The notes below the pieces were generated by a model. That model had not been told where the DNA came from and did not search any database. It was given only the letters and a program-made list of their open reading frames with translations. From assembly GCF_013359595.1 (NCBI RefSeq), contig NZ_JABFMP010000039.1:1-53052 (forward strand): a DNA stretch of 53,052 nucleotides, read 5' to 3'. Source of the stretch: Pseudomonas sp. C1C7 (lineage in GTDB: Bacteria > Pseudomonadota > Gammaproteobacteria > Pseudomonadales > Pseudomonadaceae). The translations under genes were made by a program, and so were the position numbers. Shown piece by piece: positions 35,568-43,549 of this stretch (position 1 is its first letter; each line of letters begins with the position of its first letter).

Positions 35568-36971
35568 TCACTTGCTCAACGTCGATACCGCGCGTCCGTC
35601 AGGGGCGGAGACGGCGTCGAAGGCGACGCCGTGGCTGTAGATGCGATCACCCAGCACCCGCAAGCCGATGACCTGATGCTTCTGGTCAATGCGGATCTTC
35701 AGCGGCTTCGCGCCCGGCGCAGTGGGCAGGCTGATCAGATGCTCGCCCTTTTTCAGGCGCAGGCGTGCAGCGAGGGTGAGGTTGGGCAGGGTGCGCCAGG
35801 TGCGCGTATCGGCGTGTTCGAAGCCATCATGCTGAGTGACGTAGGAGGCTTTGCTCGGGTCGCGTCGGTTGTCGGTGCCCTGGACGGACGCGGCCAGAAA
35901 GGCGCGATAGGTCGTGCGTTGAATGATGCCGGGCATGTCGTCACGCAACGTGCGCAGGGACATATCGGTGATGCTGTTGACGGCAATCAGCTTTTGTTTG
36001 CGCCCGTCGATGCTCATCTGGCTGAAGGCCGGCGTCGAGGTGTCGGGCACCATCACCGGAAACGACACGTTGGCGACAATCACCTGTCCGTCCTCCAGGT
36101 GCACCGGATAGGGGACGCGCACCGAACTGCGCGCCGGCGCCAGGCCGCTTTGCACAATGATCAGTACATCGCTTTCATCGGCCTTGGCAGTGGGCTTTTC
36201 GAGTTCGCGCAGGGCCTGCTCGAAGAACGGCATGTCAGGTCGCAACTCGATGGCCTGGCGATAACCCGGCGCGGCCAGGTCTTTTTCACCCAGGGCTTCA
36301 TAGGTGAAGCCGGCGAGGTAGTGACTGAACGCACTCTGATAGCCGTTTTTCAGCGCAATCACTGCCGCAGCGTCAAGCGTCGTCACCGGATAGCCCTGAA
36401 GATCCTTGTAGCGCACACGAACGCCACTGGCTTTGGCTTCGTCTTCGACCCGCTCATATTCCCGTTCCCGCTGGCGGGCGATCAGTGCTTCGCGTTCATG
36501 GGTTTTCTTGATGTCGGCTCGCGCGCCGTCGAAGTCATTGAGCGCCAGCTGATTGAGGGCCATCTGGGTGGTCAGCATGACCTTTTCGTAGTCATAGCCA
36601 TCGTAGCGGCGCAGTTTGTCGTTGATGATGCTGCCCCACTGATTGCCCATCGCAGCCAGCAGCTTGTCACTGGTGGTCTCGATGGTGTCCTGACGTTCGA
36701 TCACCATTTGCTCGGCACTGCGCCAGGCCACCTGACTTTGCGGCAGGTCGCCTTCAGCGCTCAGTACCGCGCCCTTCTCGAAGTAGTAGAGCAGGTCCTT
36801 TTTCTCGTCAGGGTTGTGCTGTTCAAGCAACGAGAGCGCGCCGGCAGGGTTGCCGGATTTGAGCTGATCGGTGGTTTGCTGCAGTTCCAGGTCGTAGTCG
36901 CGATAGGCGGCACAACCGCTCAGTTGCAGGGCGAAGGCGATGAACAGCAAACAGCGGACGCGTGAACGCAT
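35568..36971 (-). CDS. COG3014 TPR-type lipoprotein, copy B
   Basis: A 467-residue lipoprotein (lipobox LQLSGC, Cys20), paralogous to the gene at 33969. Shared blocks include YDYEKVMLTTQMALNQLALN, THEREALIA, the TPR-like FSHYLAGFTYEALGEKDLAA and the C-terminal RLRLKKGEHLISLP. Copy A and copy B are of almost equal length but clearly diverged in their C-terminal halves, where copy B carries an extra NRRDPSKASYVTQHDGFEH insertion-like segment. I start at MRSRVRCLL; the frame is open upstream. It is divergent from the iron permease gene, sharing a 150-bp regulatory region. Confidence 0.8.
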   Translation of the reverse strand: MRSRVRCLLFIAFALQLSGCAAYRDYDLELQQTTDQLKSGNPAGALSLLEQHNPDEKKDLLYYFEKGAVLSAEGDLPQSQVAWRSAEQMVIERQDTIETTSDKLLAAMGNQWGSIINDKLRRYDGYDYEKVMLTTQMALNQLALNDFDGARADIKKTHEREALIARQREREYERVEDEAKASGVRVRYKDLQGYPVTTLDAAAVIALKNGYQSAFSHYLAGFTYEALGEKDLAAPGYRQAIELRPDMPFFEQALRELEKPTAKADESDVLIIVQSGLAPARSSVRVPYPVHLEDGQVIVANVSFPVMVPDTSTPAFSQMSIDGRKQKLIAVNSITDMSLRTLRDDMPGIIQRTTYRAFLAASVQGTDNRRDPSKASYVTQHDGFEHADTRTWRTLPNLTLAARLRLKKGEHLISLPTAPGAKPLKIRIDQKHQVIGLRVLGDRIYSHGVAFDAVSAPDGRAVSTLSK

Positions 36972-37059
36972 GGCGAGATTTCTTCCCTGAAACGAGCCAT
37001 TCGGTGATGGCAAACTGCCGCAAAATGTACAGGGTGAACGTCGCAAGTGCCAACAAAGC

Positions 37060-37088
37060 TTGAGTGAAAATCATTGAGAGGGAACAAT
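37060..37088 (+). promoter_or_regulatory. Fur-box-like promoter of the FTR1 gene
   Basis: TTGAGT, a 17-bp spacer and AACAAT form a promoter. A Fur-like dyad TGAAAATCATTGAGA (37065-37079; 11 of 14 positions of TGATAAT-N-ATTATCA) fills the spacer. A second palindrome AATGAGATTCATT (37108-37120) abuts the start codon and matches the core of the 19-bp Fur box at 11 of 13 positions. Confidence 0.6.
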
Positions 37089-37121
37089 ATGTTACTTCGT
37101 GTTTCCAAATGAGATTCATTC

Positions 37122-39020
37122 ATGATTGCCCCCTCCCGTTTCCTGGCCTGGCTGGTCGCGCCGGTGTTTGCCCTATGCAGTTTCAATCTGCTGGCCGACA
37201 CGGTGGAAGGCGCGCCGCAAGCCCTGCATCTGCTCGACTACATCGGTGCGGACTACCCGCAAGCGGTGCAGGCAGGCGAGGTCGTCAACGAGTCCGAGTA
37301 CCGTGAGCAACTGGAGTTCGTCCAGGCGTTGCAAGGCCTGGTGAGCGCCATGCCGGCCAAGCCGGAAAAGGCCGCTCTGGAGCAGGGCATCACCACCCTT
37401 CGCGCGGCGATCACTGACCGTCAGGACGGCGCGGATGTCGCCCGTCAGGCGCGGCAATTGGGTGCGAAACTGGCGGTGGCCTATGAAGTCAGCCAGGCGC
37501 CGATCATTACTCCGGACCCTACCCGTGGCGCGCCGCTGTATGCTCAGCACTGTTCGGTGTGTCACGGCGATGCCGGTGCGGGCGATGGCCCGGCGGGTGT
37601 CGGAATGACGCCGCCACCGGCCAATCTGCGCGACAACGCGCGTCTGGATCACCTGAGCCTTTATGCGATCTACAACACCCTGGGGCTGGGTGTTGAAGGG
37701 ACCGACATGCCAGCTTTCGCCGATCAGCTGGACGAGCGTCAGCGCTGGGACCTGGCGACCTATATCGCCAGCTTCAGTGCCGACGCGGCGGCTGCCGGCG
37801 GCGACAAGGTCTACAACATCGCCGACCTGGCCCGTCAGACCCCGGCCGAAGTGCAGGCGGTCGATGGTCCGCAGGCGGCCGCGGTGTTCCGCGCGCAGAG
37901 GGCGCAACCGCCGCAGGTCAAGCGTGGCCCGGCGCAGTTGCTCGATTACACCGCCGCGACCCTGGACAAGAGCCTCGCGGCCTACCGTGCCGGCGACCAC
38001 GATCAGGCCTATGACCTGTCGGTGGCGGCGTACCTGGAAGGCTTCGAGCTGGTGGAAAGCTCCCTGGATAACGTCGACGCCAACGTGCGCAAGGACACGG
38101 AAAAATCGCTGATGGCCTTCCGTCAGTCGTTGCAGGACGGTCTGCCGCTGGAGCAGGTCGAGCAGCGCCTGGACGCGGCCAAGGCCGGTTTGAAGACTGC
38201 CGCCGGCCTGCTCGGCAGCGATGGCTTGAGCTGGTCGCTGAGCTACATTTCCGGCCTGTTGATTCTGTTGCGCGAAGGCCTGGAAGCGATTCTGGTGCTG
38301 GCGGCGATCCTGGCGTTCCTGCGCAACACCGGCCAGCAGTCGGCGGTGCGCAGCGTCAACGTCGGCTGGGGTCTGGCGCTGTTGGCCGGGCTGGGTACCT
38401 GGGCGCTGGCGGCTTATGTGATCGATGTCAGCGGTTCGCAGCGCGAATTGCTGGAAGGCGCGACGGCGTTGTTCGCCAGTGTCATGGTGCTGTGGCTGGG
38501 CGTGTGGATGCACGACCGTCGCCATGCGGCGGCCTGGCAGGACTACATCAAGAGCAGCCTGGTGGGCGGCGGCGGGCGTTTCGGTTTTGCGATCCTGGCG
38601 TTTTTCTCGGTGTATCGCGAGCTGTTCGAAGTGATCCTGTTCTACGAAACCCTGTGGCTGCAGGCGGGTCCTGCGGGCCATGACGCGGTATTGGCCGGCG
38701 GTGGGACGGCGCTGGTGCTGCTGGTCGGCCTGGCCTGGGTGATCCTGCGCGGCTCGGCGAAACTGCCGCTGGCGCTGTTCTTCAGCATCAACGCCGCTCT
38801 GTTGTGCGCCTTGTCGGTGGTGTTCGCCGGGCATGGCGTGAAGGCATTGCAGGAAGCGGGCATCTTCGGCACGCGGCCGGTGCCGTTCTTCGAGTTCGAC
38901 TGGCTGGGGATTCATGCCGATGCGTATTCGCTGAGCGCGCAGGCCGTGGCGATCGTTGCGATTGTGGTGCTGTATGGTCGCAGTTGGGTGGCTGAGAAGC
39001 GGCGGGTGCAGGTCTCCTGA
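37122..39020 (+). CDS. Cytochrome c-FTR1 family iron permease
   Basis: A 632-residue fusion of a periplasmic cytochrome c domain and an FTR1-type iron permease. A signal peptide (1-25) is followed by a haem site CSVCH (144-148) in an about 100-residue cytochrome domain. The permease part from about 370 has seven hydrophobic helices. It contains both FTR1 REXXE motifs: REGLE (384-388) and RELFE (499-503), which coordinate iron. Ferrous iron is probably oxidised by the cytochrome domain during transport. The fusion type is known in Pseudomonas. The start codon lacks a good ribosome site; a Fur-like dyad abuts it. Confidence 0.88.
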   Translation: MIAPSRFLAWLVAPVFALCSFNLLADTVEGAPQALHLLDYIGADYPQAVQAGEVVNESEYREQLEFVQALQGLVSAMPAKPEKAALEQGITTLRAAITDRQDGADVARQARQLGAKLAVAYEVSQAPIITPDPTRGAPLYAQHCSVCHGDAGAGDGPAGVGMTPPPANLRDNARLDHLSLYAIYNTLGLGVEGTDMPAFADQLDERQRWDLATYIASFSADAAAAGGDKVYNIADLARQTPAEVQAVDGPQAAAVFRAQRAQPPQVKRGPAQLLDYTAATLDKSLAAYRAGDHDQAYDLSVAAYLEGFELVESSLDNVDANVRKDTEKSLMAFRQSLQDGLPLEQVEQRLDAAKAGLKTAAGLLGSDGLSWSLSYISGLLILLREGLEAILVLAAILAFLRNTGQQSAVRSVNVGWGLALLAGLGTWALAAYVIDVSGSQRELLEGATALFASVMVLWLGVWMHDRRHAAAWQDYIKSSLVGGGGRFGFAILAFFSVYRELFEVILFYETLWLQAGPAGHDAVLAGGGTALVLLVGLAWVILRGSAKLPLALFFSINAALLCALSVVFAGHGVKALQEAGIFGTRPVPFFEFDWLGIHADAYSLSAQAVAIVAIVVLYGRSWVAEKRRVQVS

Positions 39021-39034
39021 TCGAGTGATCCTTT

Positions 39035-39110
39035 AAAAGATCGCAGCCTTCGGCAGCGCCTGCAGGTGTACGTTAATCCTGTAGGCGCTGCCGAAGGCTG
39101 CGATCTTTTG
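39035..39110. repeat. BIME: two inverted REP-A copies
   Basis: Arms at 39035-39065 and 39079-39110 share AAAAGATCGCAGCCTTCGGC. It ends just 6 bp before the ribosome site of the YaiI-family gene. Confidence 0.93.
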
Positions 39111-39129
39111 CTTTTGAAGAGGTAAAAAC

Positions 39130-39585
39130 ATGCGCGTATGGATCGATGCCGACGCCTGCCCCCGGGCAGCCCGGGATCTGGTGGTGAAGTTCGCCCTCAA
39201 GCGCCAGTTCGAAGTGGTGATGGTCGCCGGCCAGCCGCAGAGCAAGCCGGCGCTGGCGCTGGTCAAGCTGATCGTGGTGCCCAGCGGCCCGGATGCGGCC
39301 GACGATTACCTGGTGGAGCATGCGGTGCCCGGTGAGCTGGTGATCTGCAGCGACATTCCCCTGGCCGACCGGCTGTTGAAGAAGGGCGTCGCGGCGCTGG
39401 ACCCTCGGGGCAAGGAGTTCGATGAGCGCAACATGGGCGATCGGCTGGCGGTGCGCAACCTGTTCGCCGATTTGCGCGAGCAAGGCCAGGTCAGCGGCGG
39501 CCCGGCGCCGTTTGGCGATCGTGAGAAGCAGGCGTTTGCCAATGCGCTGGATCGGATCCTGACCCGTCTCGCCCGCTCACAGTGA
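39130..39585 (+). CDS. YaiI/YqxD family protein (DUF188)
   Basis: A 151-residue protein of the YaiI/YqxD (UPF0178, DUF188) family, with a PIN/NYN-like nuclease-fold pattern. Acidic residues are clustered at the start (MRVWIDADACP) and later in ICSDIPLADRLL and GPDAADDYLV, as for a metal-dependent nuclease, but no activity is established. A GAGGTAAAAAC site precedes the start. The gene stands alone between two BIMEs, which lie 19 bp upstream of the start codon and 11 bp downstream of the stop. Confidence 0.88.
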   Translation: MRVWIDADACPRAARDLVVKFALKRQFEVVMVAGQPQSKPALALVKLIVVPSGPDAADDYLVEHAVPGELVICSDIPLADRLLKKGVAALDPRGKEFDERNMGDRLAVRNLFADLREQGQVSGGPAPFGDREKQAFANALDRILTRLARSQ

Positions 39586-39596
39586 TCAACAGCCTG

Positions 39597-39664
39597 AAAA
39601 GATCGCAGCCTTCGGCAGCTCCTACAGGTGTCTGTGTAGGAGCTGCCGAAGGCTGCGATCTTTT
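39597..39664. repeat. BIME: two inverted REP-A copies
   Basis: Perfect 30-bp inverted arms (39597-39626 and 39635-39664) around an 8-bp loop, between the convergent YaiI and elbB genes. Confidence 0.95.
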
Positions 39665-39675
39665 GATTTTGCTTT

Positions 39676-40344
39676 TTACGCGTCGTTTTCGTGGGTCAGT
39701 TCGAGCACGCGGTCGACCAGTTTGTTGATGCCCGACGCCGCTTCGCTGATGCTCCCGGCCAGCATGTAAGCCGGGGTGCTGACCAGTTTGCGGGCCTTGT
39801 CTTCGACGATGTCGCTTACGGCGCAATCCTTGTGGGTGGCGCCCATCTTGTTCAGCGCGGCGGCGGTGTCGGCGTCGTTGCCGATGGTGCAGGTCACGCC
39901 CGGGCCGTAGATCTTCGCCGCCAGGGCCGGGGAGATGCAGATCAGGCCGACCGGCTTGCCGGCTTCGGCGAAGGCTTCGGTCAGGGCCAGGACTTCCGGT
40001 TGCACGGTGCAGCCCGTGCCTTCGATGGCAAAGTTGGACAGGTTCTTGGCCGATCCGAAACCGCCGGGAATGATCAGCGCATCGAACTCTTCGGCATCGG
40101 CTTCGCGAATGTCCCGTACCTGACCGCGGGCAATGCGCGCCGATTCCACCAGTACATTGCGCGACTCGGGCATTTCCTCGCCGGTCAGGTGATTGATCAC
40201 ATGCAGCTGCGCGATGTTCGGTGCGAAGCACTGCACCTGCGCGCCACGCTGGTCCAGGCGCAGCAGGGTTATCACACTCTCGTAGATCTCGGCGCCGTCG
40301 TACACGCCACAACCGGAAAGGATCACTGCAACTTTTTTGCTCAT
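39676..40344 (-). CDS. elbB: ElbB (isoprenoid biosynthesis glyoxalase-like)
   Basis: A 222-residue class I glutamine amidotransferase-like protein (DJ-1/PfpI superfamily). It has the ElbB start MSKKVAVILSGCGVYDGAEI and the conserved IIPGGFGSAKNLSNFA and PVGLICISPALAAKI blocks; the last lies where PfpI proteins carry their nucleophile cysteine. E. coli ElbB has been linked to isoprenoid synthesis and shows weak glyoxalase activity. Length (217 in E. coli) fits. It is monocistronic and faces the fatty-acid hydroxylase gene. Confidence 0.93.
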   Translation of the reverse strand: MSKKVAVILSGCGVYDGAEIYESVITLLRLDQRGAQVQCFAPNIAQLHVINHLTGEEMPESRNVLVESARIARGQVRDIREADAEEFDALIIPGGFGSAKNLSNFAIEGTGCTVQPEVLALTEAFAEAGKPVGLICISPALAAKIYGPGVTCTIGNDADTAAALNKMGATHKDCAVSDIVEDKARKLVSTPAYMLAGSISEAASGINKLVDRVLELTHENDA

Positions 40345-40461
40345 GGGCTTTTCTCCAGATTCATGGCGTTAAATGTCCACTAATTTGTCACTCGTTGCCA
40401 TAGGGTTATTTCGCGGCTACACCTAGCATCTGTCCTTAAAAAATTCCGTTCAGGACGCCTT

Positions 40462-41697
40462 ATGGACTTCATTCTGTACGCGGTGCCGTTTTTCTTTGTG
40501 CTGATCGCCGTCGAACTGCTGGCCGACCGCTGGCGCGGGGTCAGCAACTATCGGGTGGCGGACGCCGTCAACAGCATCAGCACCGGCGTGCTGTCGACCA
40601 CCACGGGCCTTCTGACCAAGGGCGTGGGGCTGGTGACTTACGCATTCGCGCTCAAGCATCTGGCGCTGTTCGAGCTTTCCGCGAACAGCGTCTGGGTGTG
40701 GATCTTCGCCTTCGTCTTCTATGACTTCTGCTACTACTGGCTTCACCGCATGGGCCACGAGCGCAACATACTCTGGGCGGCGCATTCGGTGCATCACCAG
40801 AGCGAGGACTACAACCTCTCCACGGCCCTGCGCCAGACCAGTACCGGGTTTCTGCTGAGCTGGATTTTCTACCTGCCGATGGCGGTGGCCGGCGTGCCGC
40901 TTTTCGTGTTCATCAGCGTTGCCGCGCTGAACCTGCTGTACCAGTTCTGGGTGCACACCCGGCACATTCCCAAACTCGGCTGGTTCGAGTGGTTCTTCGT
41001 TACGCCGTCCAATCATCGGGCCCACCATGCGCAGAACGCTCTCTACATGGATCGCAACTACGGCGGCGTGTTCATTATTTGGGACCGTCTGTTCGGCTCG
41101 TTTCAGGAAGAAGACGACAACGAACCGGTGATTTTCGGCGTGACCACGCCGCTGGCGAGCTGGAACCCGATCTGGGCCAATGTGCAGTTCTATGCGCAGC
41201 TGTGGGCCGATGCGCGGCGCACCGAGAGCACCTGGGACAAGTTGCGGATCTGGTTCATGCGCACCGGCTGGCGGCCGGCGGATGTGGCGGCGAAATATCC
41301 GATCCACAAACCGGACCTGAGCCAGTTCCACAAATTCGAAGTGCCACTGGACACCCGTCAGCAGATTTACGTGCTGCTGCAGTTCTGCGTGTACATCGCT
41401 TTGGGCAGTTACCTGATGAACCTGGAGCCGCAACTGCCGGCCGCGGCCCTGGTGCTGGGCTGGGGAGCGGTGGCGCTGGGGTTGTTCGTGCTGGGCGTGG
41501 CCCTGGAGAATCGCCCGTGGGCGTTGAAGCTGGAGCTGCTGCGCCTGGCATTCAACGTGCCGCTGGTCTGGCTGGCGCCGCTGGTGGGGCTATGGCCGGC
41601 CAGCGCGGTGGGCTGGGTCGGCCTGCTCAGTTACAGCCTGCTCAGCGGGATCGGTCTCTACTGTTGCAGAAACCGTTTCACTCGGCTGGCGTCTTAG
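40462..41697 (+). CDS. Sterol desaturase / fatty-acid hydroxylase family
   Basis: A 411-residue integral membrane protein with the histidine motifs of the diiron fatty-acid hydroxylase superfamily: HRMGH, HSVHHQSE and, after about 90 residues, HRAHH. About four helices precede and surround them. The C-terminal 90 residues add several hydrophobic helices (LGWGAVALGLFVLGV and others) not needed for the diiron site. The substrate is unknown; bacterial sterol use is not implied. It overlaps the convergent dedA-family gene by 20 bases. Confidence 0.88.
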   Translation: MDFILYAVPFFFVLIAVELLADRWRGVSNYRVADAVNSISTGVLSTTTGLLTKGVGLVTYAFALKHLALFELSANSVWVWIFAFVFYDFCYYWLHRMGHERNILWAAHSVHHQSEDYNLSTALRQTSTGFLLSWIFYLPMAVAGVPLFVFISVAALNLLYQFWVHTRHIPKLGWFEWFFVTPSNHRAHHAQNALYMDRNYGGVFIIWDRLFGSFQEEDDNEPVIFGVTTPLASWNPIWANVQFYAQLWADARRTESTWDKLRIWFMRTGWRPADVAAKYPIHKPDLSQFHKFEVPLDTRQQIYVLLQFCVYIALGSYLMNLEPQLPAAALVLGWGAVALGLFVLGVALENRPWALKLELLRLAFNVPLVWLAPLVGLWPASAVGWVGLLSYSLLSGIGLYCCRNRFTRLAS

Positions 41698-42310
41698 GTT
41701 CACCGGAAATGGCCTGTTTGGCCTTCAGGGCTTGCTCGTCGGCATAGACCTGTCTGGCCAGACGGGCATTCTTGAAGCGTCGACGCAGCCACAGGCCGAC
41801 GCCGAGGACCAGCAGCGCACCCAATACCCACAGCTCGTATTTCTTGATGCTGCCGAGCATGCCTTCCAGCACCGCACCGAAGTGGTACGCGGCCGCTGCC
41901 AGCGCGGCGGCCCAGATCGCCGCACCAATGCCGTTGAGCAGCAGGTAACGTCCCGGCGGATAACCGGACAGGCCGATCGCCACCGGCATCACCGTGCGCA
42001 GGCCGTAGACGAAGCGGAAGCTCAACACCCAGATGTCCGGGTGCTTGCGGATATGCTCCAGCGCCCGGTCGCCCATCATCTGCCAGCGCGGTTTGCGCGC
42101 CAGCAGCTTGCGCCCGTGCTTGCGTCCCAGGAAGTACCACAGCTGATCGCCGGCATAGCTGCCGCAGAACGCCACGACCACCACCAGGTTGATGTCCATG
42201 TATCCACGGAACGCGAGGAAGCCTGCGAGCACCAGGATGGTTTCGCCTTCGAAGAACGTGCCGAGAAACAGGGCAAAGTAGCCGAAGTCATGCAGAAATT
42301 GTTGGAGCAT
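41678..42310 (-). CDS. DedA family membrane protein
   Basis: A 210-residue DedA-family protein with about five hydrophobic helices. Family blocks visible are FFEGETILVLAGFLA, GDQLWYFLGRKHG, RFVYGLRTVMPVAIGLS and YLLLNGIGAAIWA. DedA proteins act in lipid carrier recycling or flipping and in envelope integrity. The C-terminal tail (from about residue 175) is basic and cytosolic. Its last 20 bases are antisense to the end of the hydroxylase gene. Confidence 0.92.
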   Translation of the reverse strand: MLQQFLHDFGYFALFLGTFFEGETILVLAGFLAFRGYMDINLVVVVAFCGSYAGDQLWYFLGRKHGRKLLARKPRWQMMGDRALEHIRKHPDIWVLSFRFVYGLRTVMPVAIGLSGYPPGRYLLLNGIGAAIWAAALAAAAYHFGAVLEGMLGSIKKYELWVLGALLVLGVGLWLRRRFKNARLARQVYADEQALKAKQAISGEPKTPAE

Positions 42311-42444
42311 TGTCTGGGTGCTGGCGAAATGAACGCGCAGCCTAACCCTTCGAACACATTCAGGAAAGTGTCCAAATGTGTCTCGACGTGAACATTTCCT
42401 ACAAGGACAATGGAATGCGGCTACGCGTCACAGCGTGCGCACAA

Positions 42445-42478
42445 CTGTAATACGTCCGTCATAATAGGCGCTTATAAC
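42445..42478 (+). promoter_or_regulatory. Predicted PhoB-dependent promoter of hemB-ppk
   Basis: CTGTAATACGTCCGTCAT (42445-42462) matches the two direct repeats of the Pho box (CTGTCAT-N4-CTGTCAT) at 12 of 14 positions. A 10-bp spacer leads to TATAAC (42473-42478), the spacing usual for PhoB promoters lacking a -35 box. A third half-site CTGTCAC at 42478-42484 lies in helical phase (33 bp from the first). Confidence 0.65.
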
Positions 42479-42517
42479 TGTCACGCTCGCCCGTACGCGC
42501 GGGCTCAGGAGTCTGCC

Positions 42518-43531
42518 GTGAGCTTTACCCCCGCCAACCGTCTGTTCCCCGCAACCCGCCTGCGCCGCAACCGTCGTGACGATTTCTCGCGTCGACTGGT
42601 CCGTGAAAACGTCCTGACCGTCGATGACCTGATTCTGCCGGTGTTCGTGCTGGACGGTGAAAACCGTCGCGAAGCGGTGGCCTCGATGCCGGGCGTGGAG
42701 CGCCTGACCATCGATCTGTTGCTGGAAGAAGCGGCCAAGTGGGTCGAGCTGGGGATTGCGGCGCTGGCGCTGTTCCCGGTAACGCCGCCTGAGCTCAAGT
42801 CACTGGACGCCGCCGAAGCCTGGAACCCGGACGGCATCGCCCAGCGCGCCACCCGTGCCCTGCGCGCGCAATTCCCTGAGCTGGGTGTGATCACCGACGT
42901 CGCGCTGGACCCGTTCACCACCCACGGCCAGGACGGCATTCTCGACGAAGAAGGCTATGTGCAGAACGACATCACGGTCGATGCACTGGTCCGCCAGGCC
43001 CTGTCCCATGCTGAAGCCGGTGCGCAGGTGGTGGCGCCGTCGGACATGATGGACGGTCGCATCCAGGCGATCCGCGAGGCCCTTGAAGTGGCCGGTCACG
43101 TCAACGTGCGGATCATGGCCTACTCGGCCAAATACGCCAGCGCCTACTATGGCCCGTTCCGCGATGCGGTCGGTTCGGCGTCGAACCTGGGCAAGGCCAA
43201 CAAGGCCTCCTATCAGATGGACCCGGCCAACAGTAACGAAGCCCTGCACGAAGTGGCGGCGGACTTGTCTGAAGGTGCAGACATGGTCATGGTCAAGCCA
43301 GGCATGCCGTATCTGGACATCCTTTGCCGGGTCAAAGAAGAATTCAAAGTGCCGACTTTCGTTTATCAAGTCAGCGGCGAATACGCCATGCACATGGCGG
43401 CGATCCAGAATGGCTGGTTGAGCGAAGGGGTGATTCTCGAATCCCTGACCGCTTTTAAACGCGCAGGCGCTGATGGCATTCTGACGTACTTTGCCGTTCG
43501 CGCAGCTCAATTGTTACGAGAGCAAAAATAG
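42518..43531 (+). CDS. hemB: Delta-aminolevulinic acid dehydratase
   Basis: A 337-residue porphobilinogen synthase. The two Schiff-base lysines are Lys205 (AYSAKYASA) and Lys260 (MVMVKPGMP). The active-site loop DVALDPFTTHGQDG lacks the zinc-binding cysteines, so this is the Mg-dependent type described for P. aeruginosa. It starts at GTG with CAGGAG in front. Its stop codon lies 18 bp before ppk, so the two are almost certainly cotranscribed from the predicted PhoB promoter. It supplies porphobilinogen to HemC, encoded 22 kb away. Confidence 0.96.
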   Translation: MSFTPANRLFPATRLRRNRRDDFSRRLVRENVLTVDDLILPVFVLDGENRREAVASMPGVERLTIDLLLEEAAKWVELGIAALALFPVTPPELKSLDAAEAWNPDGIAQRATRALRAQFPELGVITDVALDPFTTHGQDGILDEEGYVQNDITVDALVRQALSHAEAGAQVVAPSDMMDGRIQAIREALEVAGHVNVRIMAYSAKYASAYYGPFRDAVGSASNLGKANKASYQMDPANSNEALHEVAADLSEGADMVMVKPGMPYLDILCRVKEEFKVPTFVYQVSGEYAMHMAAIQNGWLSEGVILESLTAFKRAGADGILTYFAVRAAQLLREQK

Positions 43532-43549
43532 CCCTCCCAGGAACACTCG

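Noticed and set aside
39035..39664. CRISPR-like array from repeated GATCGCAGCC cores
   Set aside because: Copies are inverted pairs with short variable spacers and are spread genome-style between genes, as in REP/BIME; there are no regular direct repeats or cas genes.
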